Assembly: GCF_022346615.1 (NCBI RefSeq)
Contig: NZ_JAKRNS010000002.1
Coordinates: 295,330 to 359,329, forward strand
Source: Staphylococcus sp. ACRSN
GTDB lineage: Bacteria > Bacillota > Bacilli > Staphylococcales > Staphylococcaceae
Direction: 5' to 3'
Length of the DNA stretch: 64,000 nt
The number at the start of each line of letters is the position of its first letter. Position 1 is the first letter of the stretch. Of the stretch, positions 51,053 to 60,784 are shown piece after piece. The position numbers and the translations under genes were made by a program. The notes below the pieces were generated by a model. That model was not told where the DNA came from and made no database searches. It worked only from the letters and a program-made list of their open reading frames with translations.

Positions 51053-52426
51053 ATGAATCAATATAATAAATCTCAAATCATTCGGGGAAGAATGAAATTT
51101 ATAATTATGTCTTTAATCGGAATTATCCTTTTCTTAGTTCCTGTTACAGCAACAGTTGATGGTGAAAAACAAAAAACGTTGCCAGTAGCATTTTTAGCAG
51201 GCGTATTAAAAGATTTAATTGGTGGGGCTATGCCAACGATTATTGTCATTATAATAACATTATCTGGAATTTTAACTGTTATTTGTTCTACTATACTAAA
51301 AAATAAATTAAAACCTGATGGCCTAATGAATAACGCATTTAATGTAAGATGGGTTTGGCTCTTGTTAAGAGTTGTCGCAGTTATATTTGTGTGGATGACA
51401 TACTTAAAAGTGGGAAGTAAAGTAATATATTCAAGTGATACTGGTGGTTTAGTATTTGATAGCTTATTACCAACATTAGTGACGGTATTTTTATTTGCAG
51501 CATTATTTTTACCATTATTAATGGAATATGGATTGTTAGAATTACTTGGTCCAGTATTCAGACCGATTATGCGTCCATTATTTACATTACCAGGACGTTC
51601 AACCGTGGATAATTTAGCGTCATTTATCGGTGATGGTACAGTTGGCGTTTTGATTACAAGTAGACAATATGAGGAAGGATTTTATTCGAGACGTGAAGCT
51701 ACAGTGATCTCTACAACTTTTAGTGTTGTTTCACTTACATTTGCAATTGTAGTTGCTTCAACTGTGCACATGGAAAAACATTTCTTCTATTTCTATTTAG
51801 CAGTAATCATATCATGTTTAGTTTGTGCATTTATTTTACCTAGAATTTGGCCATTAAATACAATTAAAGATGAATATGCAAAGGAAGTCTCGGAAGAAAC
51901 AAGAACTGAGCGATTACCAGAAAATAAGACTGCATTAGGCCATGGCTTTGATATGGCTACTGAGGTAGGTATAAAAGCACCTGGATTTTTAGCGTTCTTT
52001 AAAGCTGGATTGAAAACAGTAATTGATATGTGGTTTGTAATTTTACCGGTTGTAATGGCCATAGGAACGATTGCAACAATTATTGCGAACTATACTTCAT
52101 TATTTGCAATTATAGGAAAACCATTTGTCCCTTATTTAGAGTTGCTACAGATTCCTGAGGCGGCTAAAGCATCGGAAACTGTTTTGATTGGTTTTGCCGA
52201 TATGTTTTTACCTTCTATATTAATAGAAGGAGTTGGCAATAATATCACTTTATTTGTGATAGGTGCTTTAAGTATAACGCAGCTAATTTACTTATCAGAA
52301 GTAGGTGGGGTTATACTAGGTTCAAAGATACCTGTTAGTATTTTTAAATTATTTATAATCTTTTTAATTAGAACAATTATTTCGTTGCCGATTATTGCAT
52401 TGATGGCACATCTTTATTTTAATTAA
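51053..52426 (+). CDS. YjiH-like membrane protein with nucleoside-recognition (Gate) domain
   Basis: The 457-residue protein has about eleven helices and belongs to the YjiH family with nucleoside-recognition (Gate) domain regions. Conserved blocks include PGRSTVDNLASFIGDGTVGV (about 181-200) and ADMFLPSILIEGVGNNITLF (about 382-401). The substrate is unknown; nucleosides or other small molecules have been suggested for relatives. AAAGGAGG lies 7-8 nt before the ATG. Monocistronic; I see no link to the adjacent hts genes. Confidence 0.82.
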   Translation: MNQYNKSQIIRGRMKFIIMSLIGIILFLVPVTATVDGEKQKTLPVAFLAGVLKDLIGGAMPTIIVIIITLSGILTVICSTILKNKLKPDGLMNNAFNVRWVWLLLRVVAVIFVWMTYLKVGSKVIYSSDTGGLVFDSLLPTLVTVFLFAALFLPLLMEYGLLELLGPVFRPIMRPLFTLPGRSTVDNLASFIGDGTVGVLITSRQYEEGFYSRREATVISTTFSVVSLTFAIVVASTVHMEKHFFYFYLAVIISCLVCAFILPRIWPLNTIKDEYAKEVSEETRTERLPENKTALGHGFDMATEVGIKAPGFLAFFKAGLKTVIDMWFVILPVVMAIGTIATIIANYTSLFAIIGKPFVPYLELLQIPEAAKASETVLIGFADMFLPSILIEGVGNNITLFVIGALSITQLIYLSEVGGVILGSKIPVSIFKLFIIFLIRTIISLPIIALMAHLYFN

Positions 52427-52453
52427 TTACAATATATTGCTTTTTCATTATTT

Positions 52454-52493
52454 AAACTGTCGACCAATGTTAGCGTGTGTCGACAGTTTTTTT
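52454..52493 (+). terminator. Terminator of the YjiH-like gene
   Basis: Perfect 11-bp arms AAACTGTCGAC (52454-52464) and GTCGACAGTTT (52479-52489) followed by a T-run. Confidence 0.88.
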
Positions 52494-52534
52494 ATGCATA
52501 TTTTTGATTCATTTAAAAATTAAAGAAAAATAAA

Positions 52535-52572
52535 AAGACAAACCACGGATAGTATAATAATGGGTTTGTCTT
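52535..52572 (-). terminator. Terminator of the IsdG-like gene
   Basis: AAGACAAACC (52535-52544) and GGTTTGTCTT (52563-52572) with T-rich sequence after the stem on the minus strand. Confidence 0.75.
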
Positions 52573-52616
52573 AAATCAGTCCTATTTTATTAAATAATAA
52601 GTATTAAGTATTGTAT

Positions 52617-52928
52617 TTAGTTTAATTTTGATAATACGTTAGCTTTCACTATTTTATTGTTTAATACTGGTGAATCTTCAGAATTTTTAGATTTACCACT
52701 GTGAGCTTCTTTAAATGCATCGCTAGTTAACCAAGCTTTGAAATCTTCTTCCGTTTCCCACCAAGTATTCACATACATTTGATCGTAATCTGCATCATCT
52801 TCAATTTGCCATACTTCAATCTTAATGAAGCCATTTAGTTCTTGGATTTTTCCACCTTTAGTAAAATGGGGAGCCATTGTTTCAGCATATCCTTTTTTTA
52901 AATCGATTCGATTGGTTACTACATACAT
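52617..52928 (-). CDS. IsdG/HmoA-like heme-degrading monooxygenase
   Basis: This 103-residue ferredoxin-fold (ABM family) protein keeps the IsdG-type residues N6, W66 and H76 at matching spacing (TNR, AWL, EAH), so heme degradation is a plausible activity. Heme oxygenases of this group release iron from heme in the cytoplasm. I start at the ATG ending at 52928, with AAGGTG 6 nt upstream; a GTG three codons earlier would overlap that site. It is unlinked to isd genes and I see no Fur box directly upstream. It could instead be an HmoA-like general ABM protein. Confidence 0.8.
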   Translation of the reverse strand: MYVVTNRIDLKKGYAETMAPHFTKGGKIQELNGFIKIEVWQIEDDADYDQMYVNTWWETEEDFKAWLTSDAFKEAHSGKSKNSEDSPVLNNKIVKANVLSKLN

Positions 52929-53158
52929 GACATGCACCTTCTTTCAATAATTGTCTTCTCATTATAACATTAATCGTAAAAATATAATGAGTTCAACTGG
53001 TACCTTAAAAATAAGGGAACTGGTTCTTTCTTAACTTACCAGAATTGTAGTAAAATTCAGATAATTAAATAATATATGTTTTTATTATGAAATGGTGGAA
53101 TAACCAAATTTATGTAAAAACATGAGGTTCATTAATTTAATACAAAGGGGATATGTCG

Positions 53159-53974
53159 ATGATAATTTCATTAGCTCAATTTGAGCCGAATTTAGGAGAC
53201 TTAAAGCACAATATTGATTCTATTTGCGACATTTTAATTAAAGAAAGTGAATTATATTCAGATTTAGTACTATTTCCAGAACTTTCAATATCAGGTTACA
53301 TACAAGAAGCGGAATTATTAGATCGAGTAGCTTTTACAGATACTTCACGAATACTTCAAAAAATAAAAACTACTTGTGCTGATTATAATATTGACACTGT
53401 TGTATCTTTTCCTGAAGTGGAGGGCACACTGTATTTTATTAGTTCTCTTTATATTGATCATAAAGGTGAAATATTAGGTAAATATAGAAAGACACATCTA
53501 TTTTCTGATGAGCAAAATCTATTTCATAGAGGTCATTCGTATCCTATTGTTGAATCAAGATTTGGAAATGTTGGCTTAATGATTTGCTATGATTTAGAAT
53601 TTCCCGAGGTCGCACGTATATTGAAGTTAAAAGGTGCTGAATTTATTCTCATTTCTACTGCAAATATGGAACCATACGCAAAACATCAAGATGTGTATAT
53701 TGCGAGTAGGGCATTAGAAAATGAAATACCGATTGCCATTGCAAATCAATATGGTAGTAATGGAGAATTCGTATTTTTTGGACACAGTGCAGTGTATGAT
53801 CATAATGCTAATTGCTTATTACAACTAGAAGATAATGCCACAGTCGATCGCGTTAAGTTTGAATTAGATGTAGATAGAGATCCACAATTAGATTATATTA
53901 ATCAGTTACATCAAAATATTTATCAACAACTAAGTCATGCTAAAGGGGAGCGTGATTTAAATGGAACAAGGTAA
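53159..53974 (+). CDS. Carbon-nitrogen hydrolase (nitrilase superfamily)
   Basis: This 271-residue enzyme has the Glu-Lys-Cys triad at E41 (FPELSISGY), K111 (KYRKTHLF) and C143 (ICYDLEFPE), so it should hydrolyse an amide or nitrile. The end is similar to other omega-amidase/N-carbamoyl-type members; the substrate is not defined. I use the ATG at 53159 because GGGG lies 8 nt upstream; the ATG at 53153 is too close. It overlaps the permease gene by 14 nt. Confidence 0.85.
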   Translation: MIISLAQFEPNLGDLKHNIDSICDILIKESELYSDLVLFPELSISGYIQEAELLDRVAFTDTSRILQKIKTTCADYNIDTVVSFPEVEGTLYFISSLYIDHKGEILGKYRKTHLFSDEQNLFHRGHSYPIVESRFGNVGLMICYDLEFPEVARILKLKGAEFILISTANMEPYAKHQDVYIASRALENEIPIAIANQYGSNGEFVFFGHSAVYDHNANCLLQLEDNATVDRVKFELDVDRDPQLDYINQLHQNIYQQLSHAKGERDLNGTR

Positions 53975-55286
53975 ATTAAAGCAATCACTATCTTTATATC
54001 AAGTTGTTATGTTTGGATTAGCATATATGGCGCCAATGATTGTATTCGGTACTTATGGCACACTTTATGCTACTACAAATGGATTTGTACCTTATGCATA
54101 TTTATTTGCAACGATTGCAATGCTATTTACTGCATTTAGTTATGGAAAAATGGCCAAAGCATTTCCGTCAGCCGGTTCTGCATATACGTTTGTTTCGAAA
54201 AGTATCCACCCTTCACTGGGATTTATGGTAGGTTGGACTATTATGTTAGACTACTTATTTCTACCATTGGTTATTTGGTTAATTGGTGCAGAGTATTTAA
54301 CAACAGCATTTCCATTCATGCCTAATTGGTCTTGGATTATTATTTTTATAGTAGTAACGACTTTAATAAATATTATAGGCATTAACACAACTACTTCGAT
54401 GAATTTACTAATTATGCTATTTCAGTTGCTAGTTATTATTATCTTTATTGGTTTATGTATTTGGAATGTGAAACATGGTATGGGAGAAGGCAGTTTGGTA
54501 AGTCACCGTATTTTGTCATTTGATGGAAATCATATAACACCAGTACTTGCTGGTGCTTCCATCGCTTGTTACTCTTTTTTAGGTTTCGATGCAGTAACGA
54601 CACTTGCTGAAGAAACTAAAAATCCGAGTAAAACTATACCTAAAGCAATTATGCTGATTACAATTATAGGCGGATTAATTTTTATATCTGTAGCTTATAT
54701 ATTATCGATTACTGTACCAAATTTTGGAGTTATTCATAATACTGAATCTGCAGCATTTGAAATTGCTAAAATTGTAGGCGGAAATCTGTTATCTGCAATA
54801 TTTTTAAGTGGATTAATTCTAGCTCAATTTGCATCTGGTCTCTCTGCACAAACAAGTGGGGCACGAATCTTATATGCAATGGGGAGAGATGGCGTACTCA
54901 ATAAGAAAATTTTTGGTTTTGTTGAAAAAAAACATCATACACCTATTTTCAATTTGGTCTTCATCGGTATTATAGGTATCATAGGAATATTTATGACTAT
55001 TAGTACTTCTACTTCATTTATAAACTTTGGCGCATTTATATCATTTGCCCTTGTAAATATATCTGTGATTGCATATTATTTTGTTAAATTAAAGCAAAGA
55101 AAAGGAATGCAGTTACTTTTTTACTTAATAATTCCTGCAATTGGTTTTGTTCTTGATATCAGTCTTTTTGTAAGTTTGGATTCGCATGCATTGATATTAG
55201 GGACAGCTTGGACTTGTATTGGTTTTGGATATTTAATGGTATTAACCAGATGTTTTTCAAAATTACCACCAAGTTTAGCTATATAA
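53961..55286 (+). CDS. APC-family amino acid or polyamine permease
   Basis: This 441-residue permease has about twelve helices with the APC-family block GLAYMAPMIVFGTYG (about 18-32) and the polar PSAGSAYTF near 68-76. It has the PuuP-like overall pattern, so amino acid or putrescine uptake is possible; the substrate is inferred. GGGGAG lies 8 nt before the ATG, inside the end of the hydrolase gene. The 14-nt overlap suggests a transporter and enzyme acting on related compounds. Confidence 0.82.
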   Translation: MEQGKLKQSLSLYQVVMFGLAYMAPMIVFGTYGTLYATTNGFVPYAYLFATIAMLFTAFSYGKMAKAFPSAGSAYTFVSKSIHPSLGFMVGWTIMLDYLFLPLVIWLIGAEYLTTAFPFMPNWSWIIIFIVVTTLINIIGINTTTSMNLLIMLFQLLVIIIFIGLCIWNVKHGMGEGSLVSHRILSFDGNHITPVLAGASIACYSFLGFDAVTTLAEETKNPSKTIPKAIMLITIIGGLIFISVAYILSITVPNFGVIHNTESAAFEIAKIVGGNLLSAIFLSGLILAQFASGLSAQTSGARILYAMGRDGVLNKKIFGFVEKKHHTPIFNLVFIGIIGIIGIFMTISTSTSFINFGAFISFALVNISVIAYYFVKLKQRKGMQLLFYLIIPAIGFVLDISLFVSLDSHALILGTAWTCIGFGYLMVLTRCFSKLPPSLAI

Positions 55287-55298
55287 ATCATTATTTAA

Positions 55299-55337
55299 TA
55301 AAAGTCGCTACCCAACATTATTGCGTAGCGACTTTTT
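55299..55337 (+). terminator. Terminator of the permease operon
   Basis: Perfect 12-bp arms AAAAGTCGCTAC (55300-55311) and GTAGCGACTTTT (55325-55336) followed by T. Confidence 0.88.
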
Positions 55338-55389
55338 GTGTACATTAAATAGTTTAAAGAATAGGTTTGAAAATAATATTCAACTAAAA

Positions 55390-55423
55390 AAGACGCAATT
55401 TCAAATAATTGAGATTGCGTCTT
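55390..55423 (-). terminator. Terminator of the SunI-like gene
   Basis: Arms AAGACGCAATTTCAA and TTGAGATTGCGTCTT (one mismatch) around 4 nt; on the minus strand a run of six T follows. Confidence 0.85.
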
Positions 55424-55487
55424 CTTAGTAAAACTAATATTTAATTTATAGTTACGATATTATTATTTTAAAGGCAGTTTAAAATTG

Positions 55488-55748
55488 TTATTTTGTTACT
55501 TCATTATAAACTTTTTGATCATTTTGCGTATAAATAATGTATTCATGGTCTTTAGTATCAATAACTACTCGGTTAGTTTTACCGAATGTTGATCCAATAC
55601 GAGACACTTTATCTCTGTCTAATTTAGGTACTTCATGAATATTTTGATCTTGTGAAATATTTGTAATTTCGCTTGTTGGTATTTTAATATCTGCTACTCT
55701 CCATTGAATACGTACCTCATTATTATCTTTTTTTACTGTCATTGCCAT
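55488..55748 (-). CDS. SunI/YnzG-family protein
   Basis: The 86-residue protein begins [20 protein letters not shown] and has no membrane helix, consistent with the SunI/YnzG-like PH-domain family. SunI itself gives immunity to sublancin in Bacillus. I use the ATG ending at 55748; AAAGG lies about 12 nt upstream, a long spacing. An in-frame ATG four codons earlier would be directly against it. No bacteriocin gene is near, so immunity is only a family hint. Confidence 0.7.
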   Translation of the reverse strand: MAMTVKKDNNEVRIQWRVADIKIPTSEITNISQDQNIHEVPKLDRDKVSRIGSTFGKTNRVVIDTKDHEYIIYTQNDQKVYNEVTK

Positions 55749-55920
55749 AAATGAACACATCCTTTAAATAATTTGTAGCTATATCATACAATAATTTGAA
55801 ATCGTTTTCAAGTGATTAGGTGATACTTATTTACAATAGGTTATACTAATGATAACCGAAAGTATGTTCGCGTTTTGTCAGCTATTGTGATAAAATAAAG
55901 AGGAATAAGGAGTGATAAAT

Positions 55921-56424
55921 ATGACAGGTAAAACCCATGCCTCATGCGGTTTACTCGTAGGCGCTTTAACTACAGAATATTACAATACTGATTTATTTAC
56001 ATCTATTACTGTTATAACGCTTGCCATTATTTCAAGCTTATTACCTGATATTTGTCATGCGCAAAGTAAGGTCGGTAGAAGATTTAAATTAATAAGTCTA
56101 ATTATTAGAATGTTATTTGGTCATCGAACCTTTACCCATTCAATATTATTTATCTCGTTAGTGGTATGTTTATTATATTTTATCCAAACACCGAGTCATT
56201 ATTTGATTGCAATTGTATGTGGGATGACTTCACATGTTATACTAGATATGTTAACGCCTAGAGGAGTTAAATTATTTTATCCAGTACCAATAAGTGTGAA
56301 GTTCCCAATTGTATTTAAGACTGGTGGTATGGTAGATTTATCTCTTGCTAGTGCTTTATCAATCGGTGCATTTTACTTATTTTTCAAATCATTTTTTAAT
56401 GATTTAATTAGCCAATTGTTATGA
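55921..56424 (+). CDS. YdjM-family metal-dependent hydrolase-like membrane protein
   Basis: This 167-residue membrane protein of the DUF457/YdjM family has about four helices. It has a histidine near the start (KTHASCG), SLLPDICH near 41-48, and FGHRTFTHS (about 67-75), the histidine/aspartate pattern typical of these putative hydrolases. Activity is unproven for the family. AAGGAG lies 7 nt before ATG 55921; a GTG at 55912 overlaps the site. Confidence 0.78.
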   Translation: MTGKTHASCGLLVGALTTEYYNTDLFTSITVITLAIISSLLPDICHAQSKVGRRFKLISLIIRMLFGHRTFTHSILFISLVVCLLYFIQTPSHYLIAIVCGMTSHVILDMLTPRGVKLFYPVPISVKFPIVFKTGGMVDLSLASALSIGAFYLFFKSFFNDLISQLL

Positions 56425-56537
56425 TAATTGTTGTATATACTTTAGTTATCATATAAAGTGAAAATACCGTATTTAGAAAATTACTGTATAAACAATATAT
56501 TTTTTTATATAATCTTTAGTCCATAAGGAGCGAAAAT

Positions 56538-57725
56538 ATGCTAGACAAGAAAGGGTTAGAAAAGTATAATCAAGAACATTTAATTGAGTTTGAAAAAATG
56601 ATGAGTTCAAATGAAAAAGAACAATTAGCAAACAAAGTTGAATCATTAAATTTAGCCAGTATTCAAGATATGTATGAAGCGTTATATGTTAATAAGAAAG
56701 TTATAGAAGATGTTACTGAAGTAGAAGAGGTAAAATATGAAGTTAAACCTTCATTTTCTGATGATATATTAAATGAATATGAAAGCATTGGATTAGAAGC
56801 TATTAAAAATGGTAAATTTGCTGTTTTATTGATGGCTGGTGGTCAAGGGACACGTTTAGGATACAAAGGACCTAAGGGTTCATTTGAAATTGAAGGTGTC
56901 AGCTTATTTGAATTACAAGCCCGACAGTTAATTGCATTATACGAAGCGACCGGTGTTTATGTAGACTGGTATATTATGACAAGTAAGATTAATAATAGAG
57001 AAACGCAACTATATTTTGAGGATCAAAGTTATTTTGGTTATAACGCAGAGCACATTCATTTCTTTGAACAAGACAATATTATTGCGCTATCTGAAGAAGG
57101 TAAACTTGTCTTAGATGCTGATGGCAATATTTTAGAAACACCGAATGGTAACGGTGGCGTATTCAAATCACTTAAAAAAGCAGGTTATTTAGCTGAAATG
57201 TTAGAAAATGGTGTTGAATATATTTTCTTAAATAATATAGATAATGTATTAGTTAAAGTACTTGATCCAGTATTTGCAGGTTATACTTATAAAAATGGCA
57301 AAGAAATTACTACAAAATCAATTCAACCAAAAGAAGGAGAAAGCGTTGGGCGTCTAGTACATGTGAATCAAAAAGATACTGTGTATGAATATTCAGAGTT
57401 AGATGAACAAGCGGCTAATCAATTTAATAATGCTAATATTGGCATCCATGCCTTCAAACTGTTATTCATCAATGATGTTGTAGACTATGATTTACCATAT
57501 CATCTGGCAATTAAAAATTTAAAACAATTAGATGAAGACTTTGGTGTTATTGAACAACCTACATTAAAGTTTGAACTGTTTTATTTTGATATATTTAAGT
57601 ATGCAAATAGTTTTATCACATTACAAGTGGAACGAAATCAAGAGTTCTCTCCCTTAAAGAATAAAGAAGGTAAGGACAGTGTTGAGACAGCTACAGCTGA
57701 TTTAAAAAACATGAACTTGATTTAA
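56538..57725 (+). CDS. Uridylyltransferase, UDP-sugar pyrophosphorylase family
   Basis: This 395-residue nucleotidyltransferase belongs to the UDPGP type 1 family (probable uridylyltransferase of staphylococci). The nucleotide-binding motif is [18 protein letters not shown], with GGQGTRLG at 101-108. [15 protein letters not shown] near 229-243 and [20 protein letters not shown] near 333-352 are family blocks. It likely makes UDP-N-acetylhexosamine or a UDP-sugar from UTP and the sugar phosphate. AAGGAG lies 8 nt before the ATG. The hlyIII gene follows after 17 nt. Confidence 0.9.
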   Translation: MLDKKGLEKYNQEHLIEFEKMMSSNEKEQLANKVESLNLASIQDMYEALYVNKKVIEDVTEVEEVKYEVKPSFSDDILNEYESIGLEAIKNGKFAVLLMAGGQGTRLGYKGPKGSFEIEGVSLFELQARQLIALYEATGVYVDWYIMTSKINNRETQLYFEDQSYFGYNAEHIHFFEQDNIIALSEEGKLVLDADGNILETPNGNGGVFKSLKKAGYLAEMLENGVEYIFLNNIDNVLVKVLDPVFAGYTYKNGKEITTKSIQPKEGESVGRLVHVNQKDTVYEYSELDEQAANQFNNANIGIHAFKLLFINDVVDYDLPYHLAIKNLKQLDEDFGVIEQPTLKFELFYFDIFKYANSFITLQVERNQEFSPLKNKEGKDSVETATADLKNMNLI

Positions 57726-57742
57726 TAAAAGGTGGTCTTCAT

Positions 57743-58423
57743 ATGACAGATACAATTAAAGTAAATAAAAAGATGACAAAATCTTTTAAAGAAATCATAC
57801 CTTTAACTTTTGGGGAAGAATTAGGAAATTCTATTTCTCACGGTGTAGGTGCAATGCTAGTCTTATTTGCATTGCCGTATGCAGCTGTTCAAGGCTATAT
57901 TAATAATGGTACATTAGGTACTTTGAGTATTTCTGTATATATTATAAGTATATTTCTAATGTTTTTATCTTCAACGATTTATCACGCAATGCAAAATGAT
58001 TCTCCACACAAGTATGTATTACGTATTATTGATCACAGTATGATTTTTATTGCTATTGCAGGCACTTATACACCTGTTTTTTTAATTATAGTTGGTGGGT
58101 GGTTAGGTTGGATAGCTATGGCAGTATTGTGGGCAATTACGATTTGGGGGATTTTATATAAATCACTAGCTAAATATGTAAACGACAAATTAAGTTTGAC
58201 AATGTATTTAGTAATGGGTTGGATGGGGATTCTATTTTCTCCATTAATCATAATGAAATCATCTATTATATTTATGGTATTTATAGTACTGGGTGGATTA
58301 GCTTATACGATAGGTGCTTGGTTTTATGCTCAAAAAGAGAGACCATATTTTCATATGATTTGGCACATATTTATTATATTTGCTTCGGCTTTCCATTTCA
58401 TAGCAATTATATTTTTGATTTAA
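57743..58423 (+). CDS. Hemolysin III / PAQR-family membrane protein
   Basis: This 226-residue protein has seven helices and the PAQR metal-binding pattern: SHGVGA near 33-38, TIYHAMQND near 78-86, DHSMIFIAIAGTYTP near 96-110, and HMIWHIFIIFASAFHFIAI near 205-223. The name hemolysin III is historical; a ceramidase- or lipid hydrolase-like role is suggested for the superfamily. It is probably co-transcribed with the uridylyltransferase gene and ends at a terminator at 58485. Confidence 0.88.
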   Translation: MTDTIKVNKKMTKSFKEIIPLTFGEELGNSISHGVGAMLVLFALPYAAVQGYINNGTLGTLSISVYIISIFLMFLSSTIYHAMQNDSPHKYVLRIIDHSMIFIAIAGTYTPVFLIIVGGWLGWIAMAVLWAITIWGILYKSLAKYVNDKLSLTMYLVMGWMGILFSPLIIMKSSIIFMVFIVLGGLAYTIGAWFYAQKERPYFHMIWHIFIIFASAFHFIAIIFLI

Positions 58424-58484
58424 TAAAATTTTATAATCATTCATTTTCAAATGAGAAAATGAATTTAAATAAGATATTGATGAG

Positions 58485-58530
58485 AAAAGCCTTTAAATGA
58501 ATTTAAATTTCATTTAAAGGCTTTTATTTT
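58485..58530 (+). terminator. Terminator of the uridylyltransferase-hlyIII unit
   Basis: Perfect 15-bp arms AAAAGCCTTTAAATG and CATTTAAAGGCTTTT around an AT-rich loop, followed by ATTTT. Confidence 0.85.
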
Positions 58531-58579
58531 AGACTGCAAATACAGTTATTTAAATCAAAAAAACTATAATCTATAAAAG

Positions 58580-58629
58580 TCGTCTGATTGATTTGACATT
58601 ATCATTCACGAAATTTATCGGTCAGATGA
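58580..58629. other. 13-bp dyad with G-U pairs upstream of sdrM
   Basis: The segment TCGTCTGATTGAT (58580-58592) pairs with ATCGGTCAGATGA (58617-58629), three positions being G-U, around a 24-nt loop that contains TTGACA. No T-run follows. It lies 93-142 nt before the sdrM start in a gap of about 300 nt with no other gene. Confidence 0.4.
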
Positions 58630-58721
58630 TGTAATTTAATTTGAAGCTATTGAACTTATATTTAATTAATGGTTTATTGATAAAAGACATATAAGAAAAA
58701 CAACATGAACGGAGGGATGTA

Positions 58722-60074
58722 ATGAATATAAAATCAATTGGTATTGTAATTGCATTGTTATTAATAATGTTTATGTCAGCAATAGAAACTTCTATTGTTT
58801 CATTGGCATTACCTACAATAAAAGATGATTTAAATGTGACTTCATCAATTTCGTTAATTTTTGCAGTATACTTTATTGCAATTGTAATCGCTAATCCAAT
58901 TGTTGGTGAATTATTAGAACGAACGAAGATGATTTATATAACAATATTTGGGCTATTGTGTTTTTTAATAGGAAGCTTGTTTTCTGGATTAAGCGAAACA
59001 TTTACTATTTTAATCGTTTCGAGATTCATTCAAGGGTTAGGCGCGGGTATAATGATGGCACTTTGCCAAATTGTACCTAAATTAGCATTTGAAATTCCGT
59101 TGCGTTATAAAATTATGGGAATTGTAGGTAGCGTTTGGGGAATATCAAGTATAATCGGACCAGTATTAGGTGGAGGTATTCTCGAGTTCGCTACTTGGCA
59201 TTGGTTGTTTTTTGTTAATATTCCAATTGCCATACTAGCAATGATATTGGTATTAATAACTTTTCATTTTGATGATGAACAAACAGAGAAAGATACTAAT
59301 AATAAATTAGATGTTAAAGGTTTGACTTTATTCTATATCTTTATATTATTTTTACTTTTGACTGTTATGAATACAACAAACTTATTTATAAATATCGTTT
59401 CATTTATTGTGGCATGTTTGATTGCGATCGTATTATATAAAAATGAAAAAAGAATCAATAACCCATTTGTACCTGTCAAAGAATTTAATAAAATGATTGT
59501 ACTTGTGTTTGCTACAGATTTTTTATTTGCGATTATGTTAATGGGGTATAACCTTTATATGCCTGTTTATTTACAAGAAGAATTAGGACTGTCACCACTA
59601 CAAAGTGGTTTTGTAATATTTCCGATTTCACTTGCTTGGTTATTATTAAACTTCTCTTTAGGTAAAATAGAAGCACATTTTGCGAGAAAGACATTATACT
59701 TAGCAGCATTTACATCACTTATGATTAGTAGCATTTTAATATTTATCGGAACTGATTATCCAATTTTTATTGCATTTAGTTTGTTATTTGCTGGAGTAAG
59801 TTTTGGTACTGTTTATACAAAAAATAGCGTAATTACACAAGAGGAAACTTCGCCAGAACATATGAAGCGGATGATGTCACTATACACATTAACGAAAAGT
59901 TTAGGTAATTCCCTCGGATCAACGATAATGGGATATGTATATTCAATGTCAATTGTTTTTTTAGGATTAAATATTCATAATGTACTATTAGTAGCTTGTA
60001 TGATACTTATAGGTTTAATTATTTTATGGTCATTTATTTATAAACCAAAGACTGAAAATAATCCCAGATATTAA
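58722..60074 (+). CDS. sdrM: MFS multidrug efflux transporter SdrM
   Basis: This 450-residue drug:proton antiporter of the DHA2-like family has about fourteen helices. It has motif-like PTIKDDLN in loop 1, SRFIQGLGAGIMMALCQIVP (about 101-120), VGSVWGISSIIGPVLGGGIL (motif C; about 138-157), and TWHWLFFVNIP. The length, position next to sepA and residue pattern match SdrM, which gives norfloxacin and dye resistance when overexpressed in S. aureus. GGAGGG lies 7-8 nt before the ATG; a terminator follows at 60109. Confidence 0.85.
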   Translation: MNIKSIGIVIALLLIMFMSAIETSIVSLALPTIKDDLNVTSSISLIFAVYFIAIVIANPIVGELLERTKMIYITIFGLLCFLIGSLFSGLSETFTILIVSRFIQGLGAGIMMALCQIVPKLAFEIPLRYKIMGIVGSVWGISSIIGPVLGGGILEFATWHWLFFVNIPIAILAMILVLITFHFDDEQTEKDTNNKLDVKGLTLFYIFILFLLLTVMNTTNLFINIVSFIVACLIAIVLYKNEKRINNPFVPVKEFNKMIVLVFATDFLFAIMLMGYNLYMPVYLQEELGLSPLQSGFVIFPISLAWLLLNFSLGKIEAHFARKTLYLAAFTSLMISSILIFIGTDYPIFIAFSLLFAGVSFGTVYTKNSVITQEETSPEHMKRMMSLYTLTKSLGNSLGSTIMGYVYSMSIVFLGLNIHNVLLVACMILIGLIILWSFIYKPKTENNPRY

Positions 60075-60108
60075 TTGTAAAAACGTTTATAGTACACATG
60101 TATTAATT

Positions 60109-60151
60109 CAAGAGTTGAAAATGGATAGAGATTTTTAACTCTTGTTTTTTT
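60109..60151 (+). terminator. Terminator of sdrM
   Basis: CAAGAGTTGAAAAT (60109-60122) and ATTTTTAACTCTTG (60131-60144) pair with one mismatch, followed by a run of seven T. Confidence 0.85.
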
Positions 60152-60254
60152 AATTTGGGTACTAGTTGTTATAATGATAGTATATTGATATTATTAAATA
60201 CTTTAAAATGTGTATTAAGAGGCTAAATCAATTTAAAAGGGAGGACAGTAAGCA

Positions 60255-60710
60255 ATGAAATATATAAAATACCTAATCACAACGCTTATTGTACTTTCTG
60301 TATTTATTATTTCTGGTGCCATATTTCTAGCATTTTTAGGCTTCGGTTTATATGGCCTTAGTAGAATATTAATATATTTTCATTTGGCTTATTTTGGTTA
60401 CAATAAAAGTTTTTATGACAATTTGTTCTATTATGGTAGTTACATTGTATTAGGTTATTTCACACTATTTATTATTGAAAATTTAATGGATTATTTTAGA
60501 AAGAAATTACCAGACAATCCATATTTTCAGGGGATAACCTATCATTTAATTACATTTACTGTAACTACATTATTATTCTACTTTATTGTGCATATACATT
60601 ATACCTATATTAATATTGATTTTTGGGTGATTGTTTTTATAATGGGAATACTATTTATATGTAAAGAAATATTTTATCCCGATAGTGAGGATTTAAATCA
60701 AAAAAAGTAA
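60255..60710 (+). CDS. sepA: Multidrug resistance efflux protein SepA
   Basis: SepA is a small staphylococcal efflux-associated membrane protein with four helices (here 151 residues, against 157 in S. aureus as I recall). Helices lie near 5-35, 60-80, 98-118 and 124-140. [20 protein letters not shown] is a conserved block. Overexpression in S. aureus raises resistance to antiseptics. GGGAGG lies about 10 nt before the ATG. lmrS starts 74 nt downstream without a terminator between. Confidence 0.88.
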   Translation: MKYIKYLITTLIVLSVFIISGAIFLAFLGFGLYGLSRILIYFHLAYFGYNKSFYDNLFYYGSYIVLGYFTLFIIENLMDYFRKKLPDNPYFQGITYHLITFTVTTLLFYFIVHIHYTYINIDFWVIVFIMGILFICKEIFYPDSEDLNQKK

Positions 60711-60784
60711 GGAAACGATGATGATAAGTTATCGAGTAATTAAAATGCTATTTGCCTTACTATTGAAATTGAAGGAGTGACGAT

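Noticed and set aside
58219..58500. 93-codon open frame overlapping the hemolysin III gene
   Set aside because: It is an alternate frame of the PAQR gene that then runs into the terminator; no ribosome binding site and no domain.
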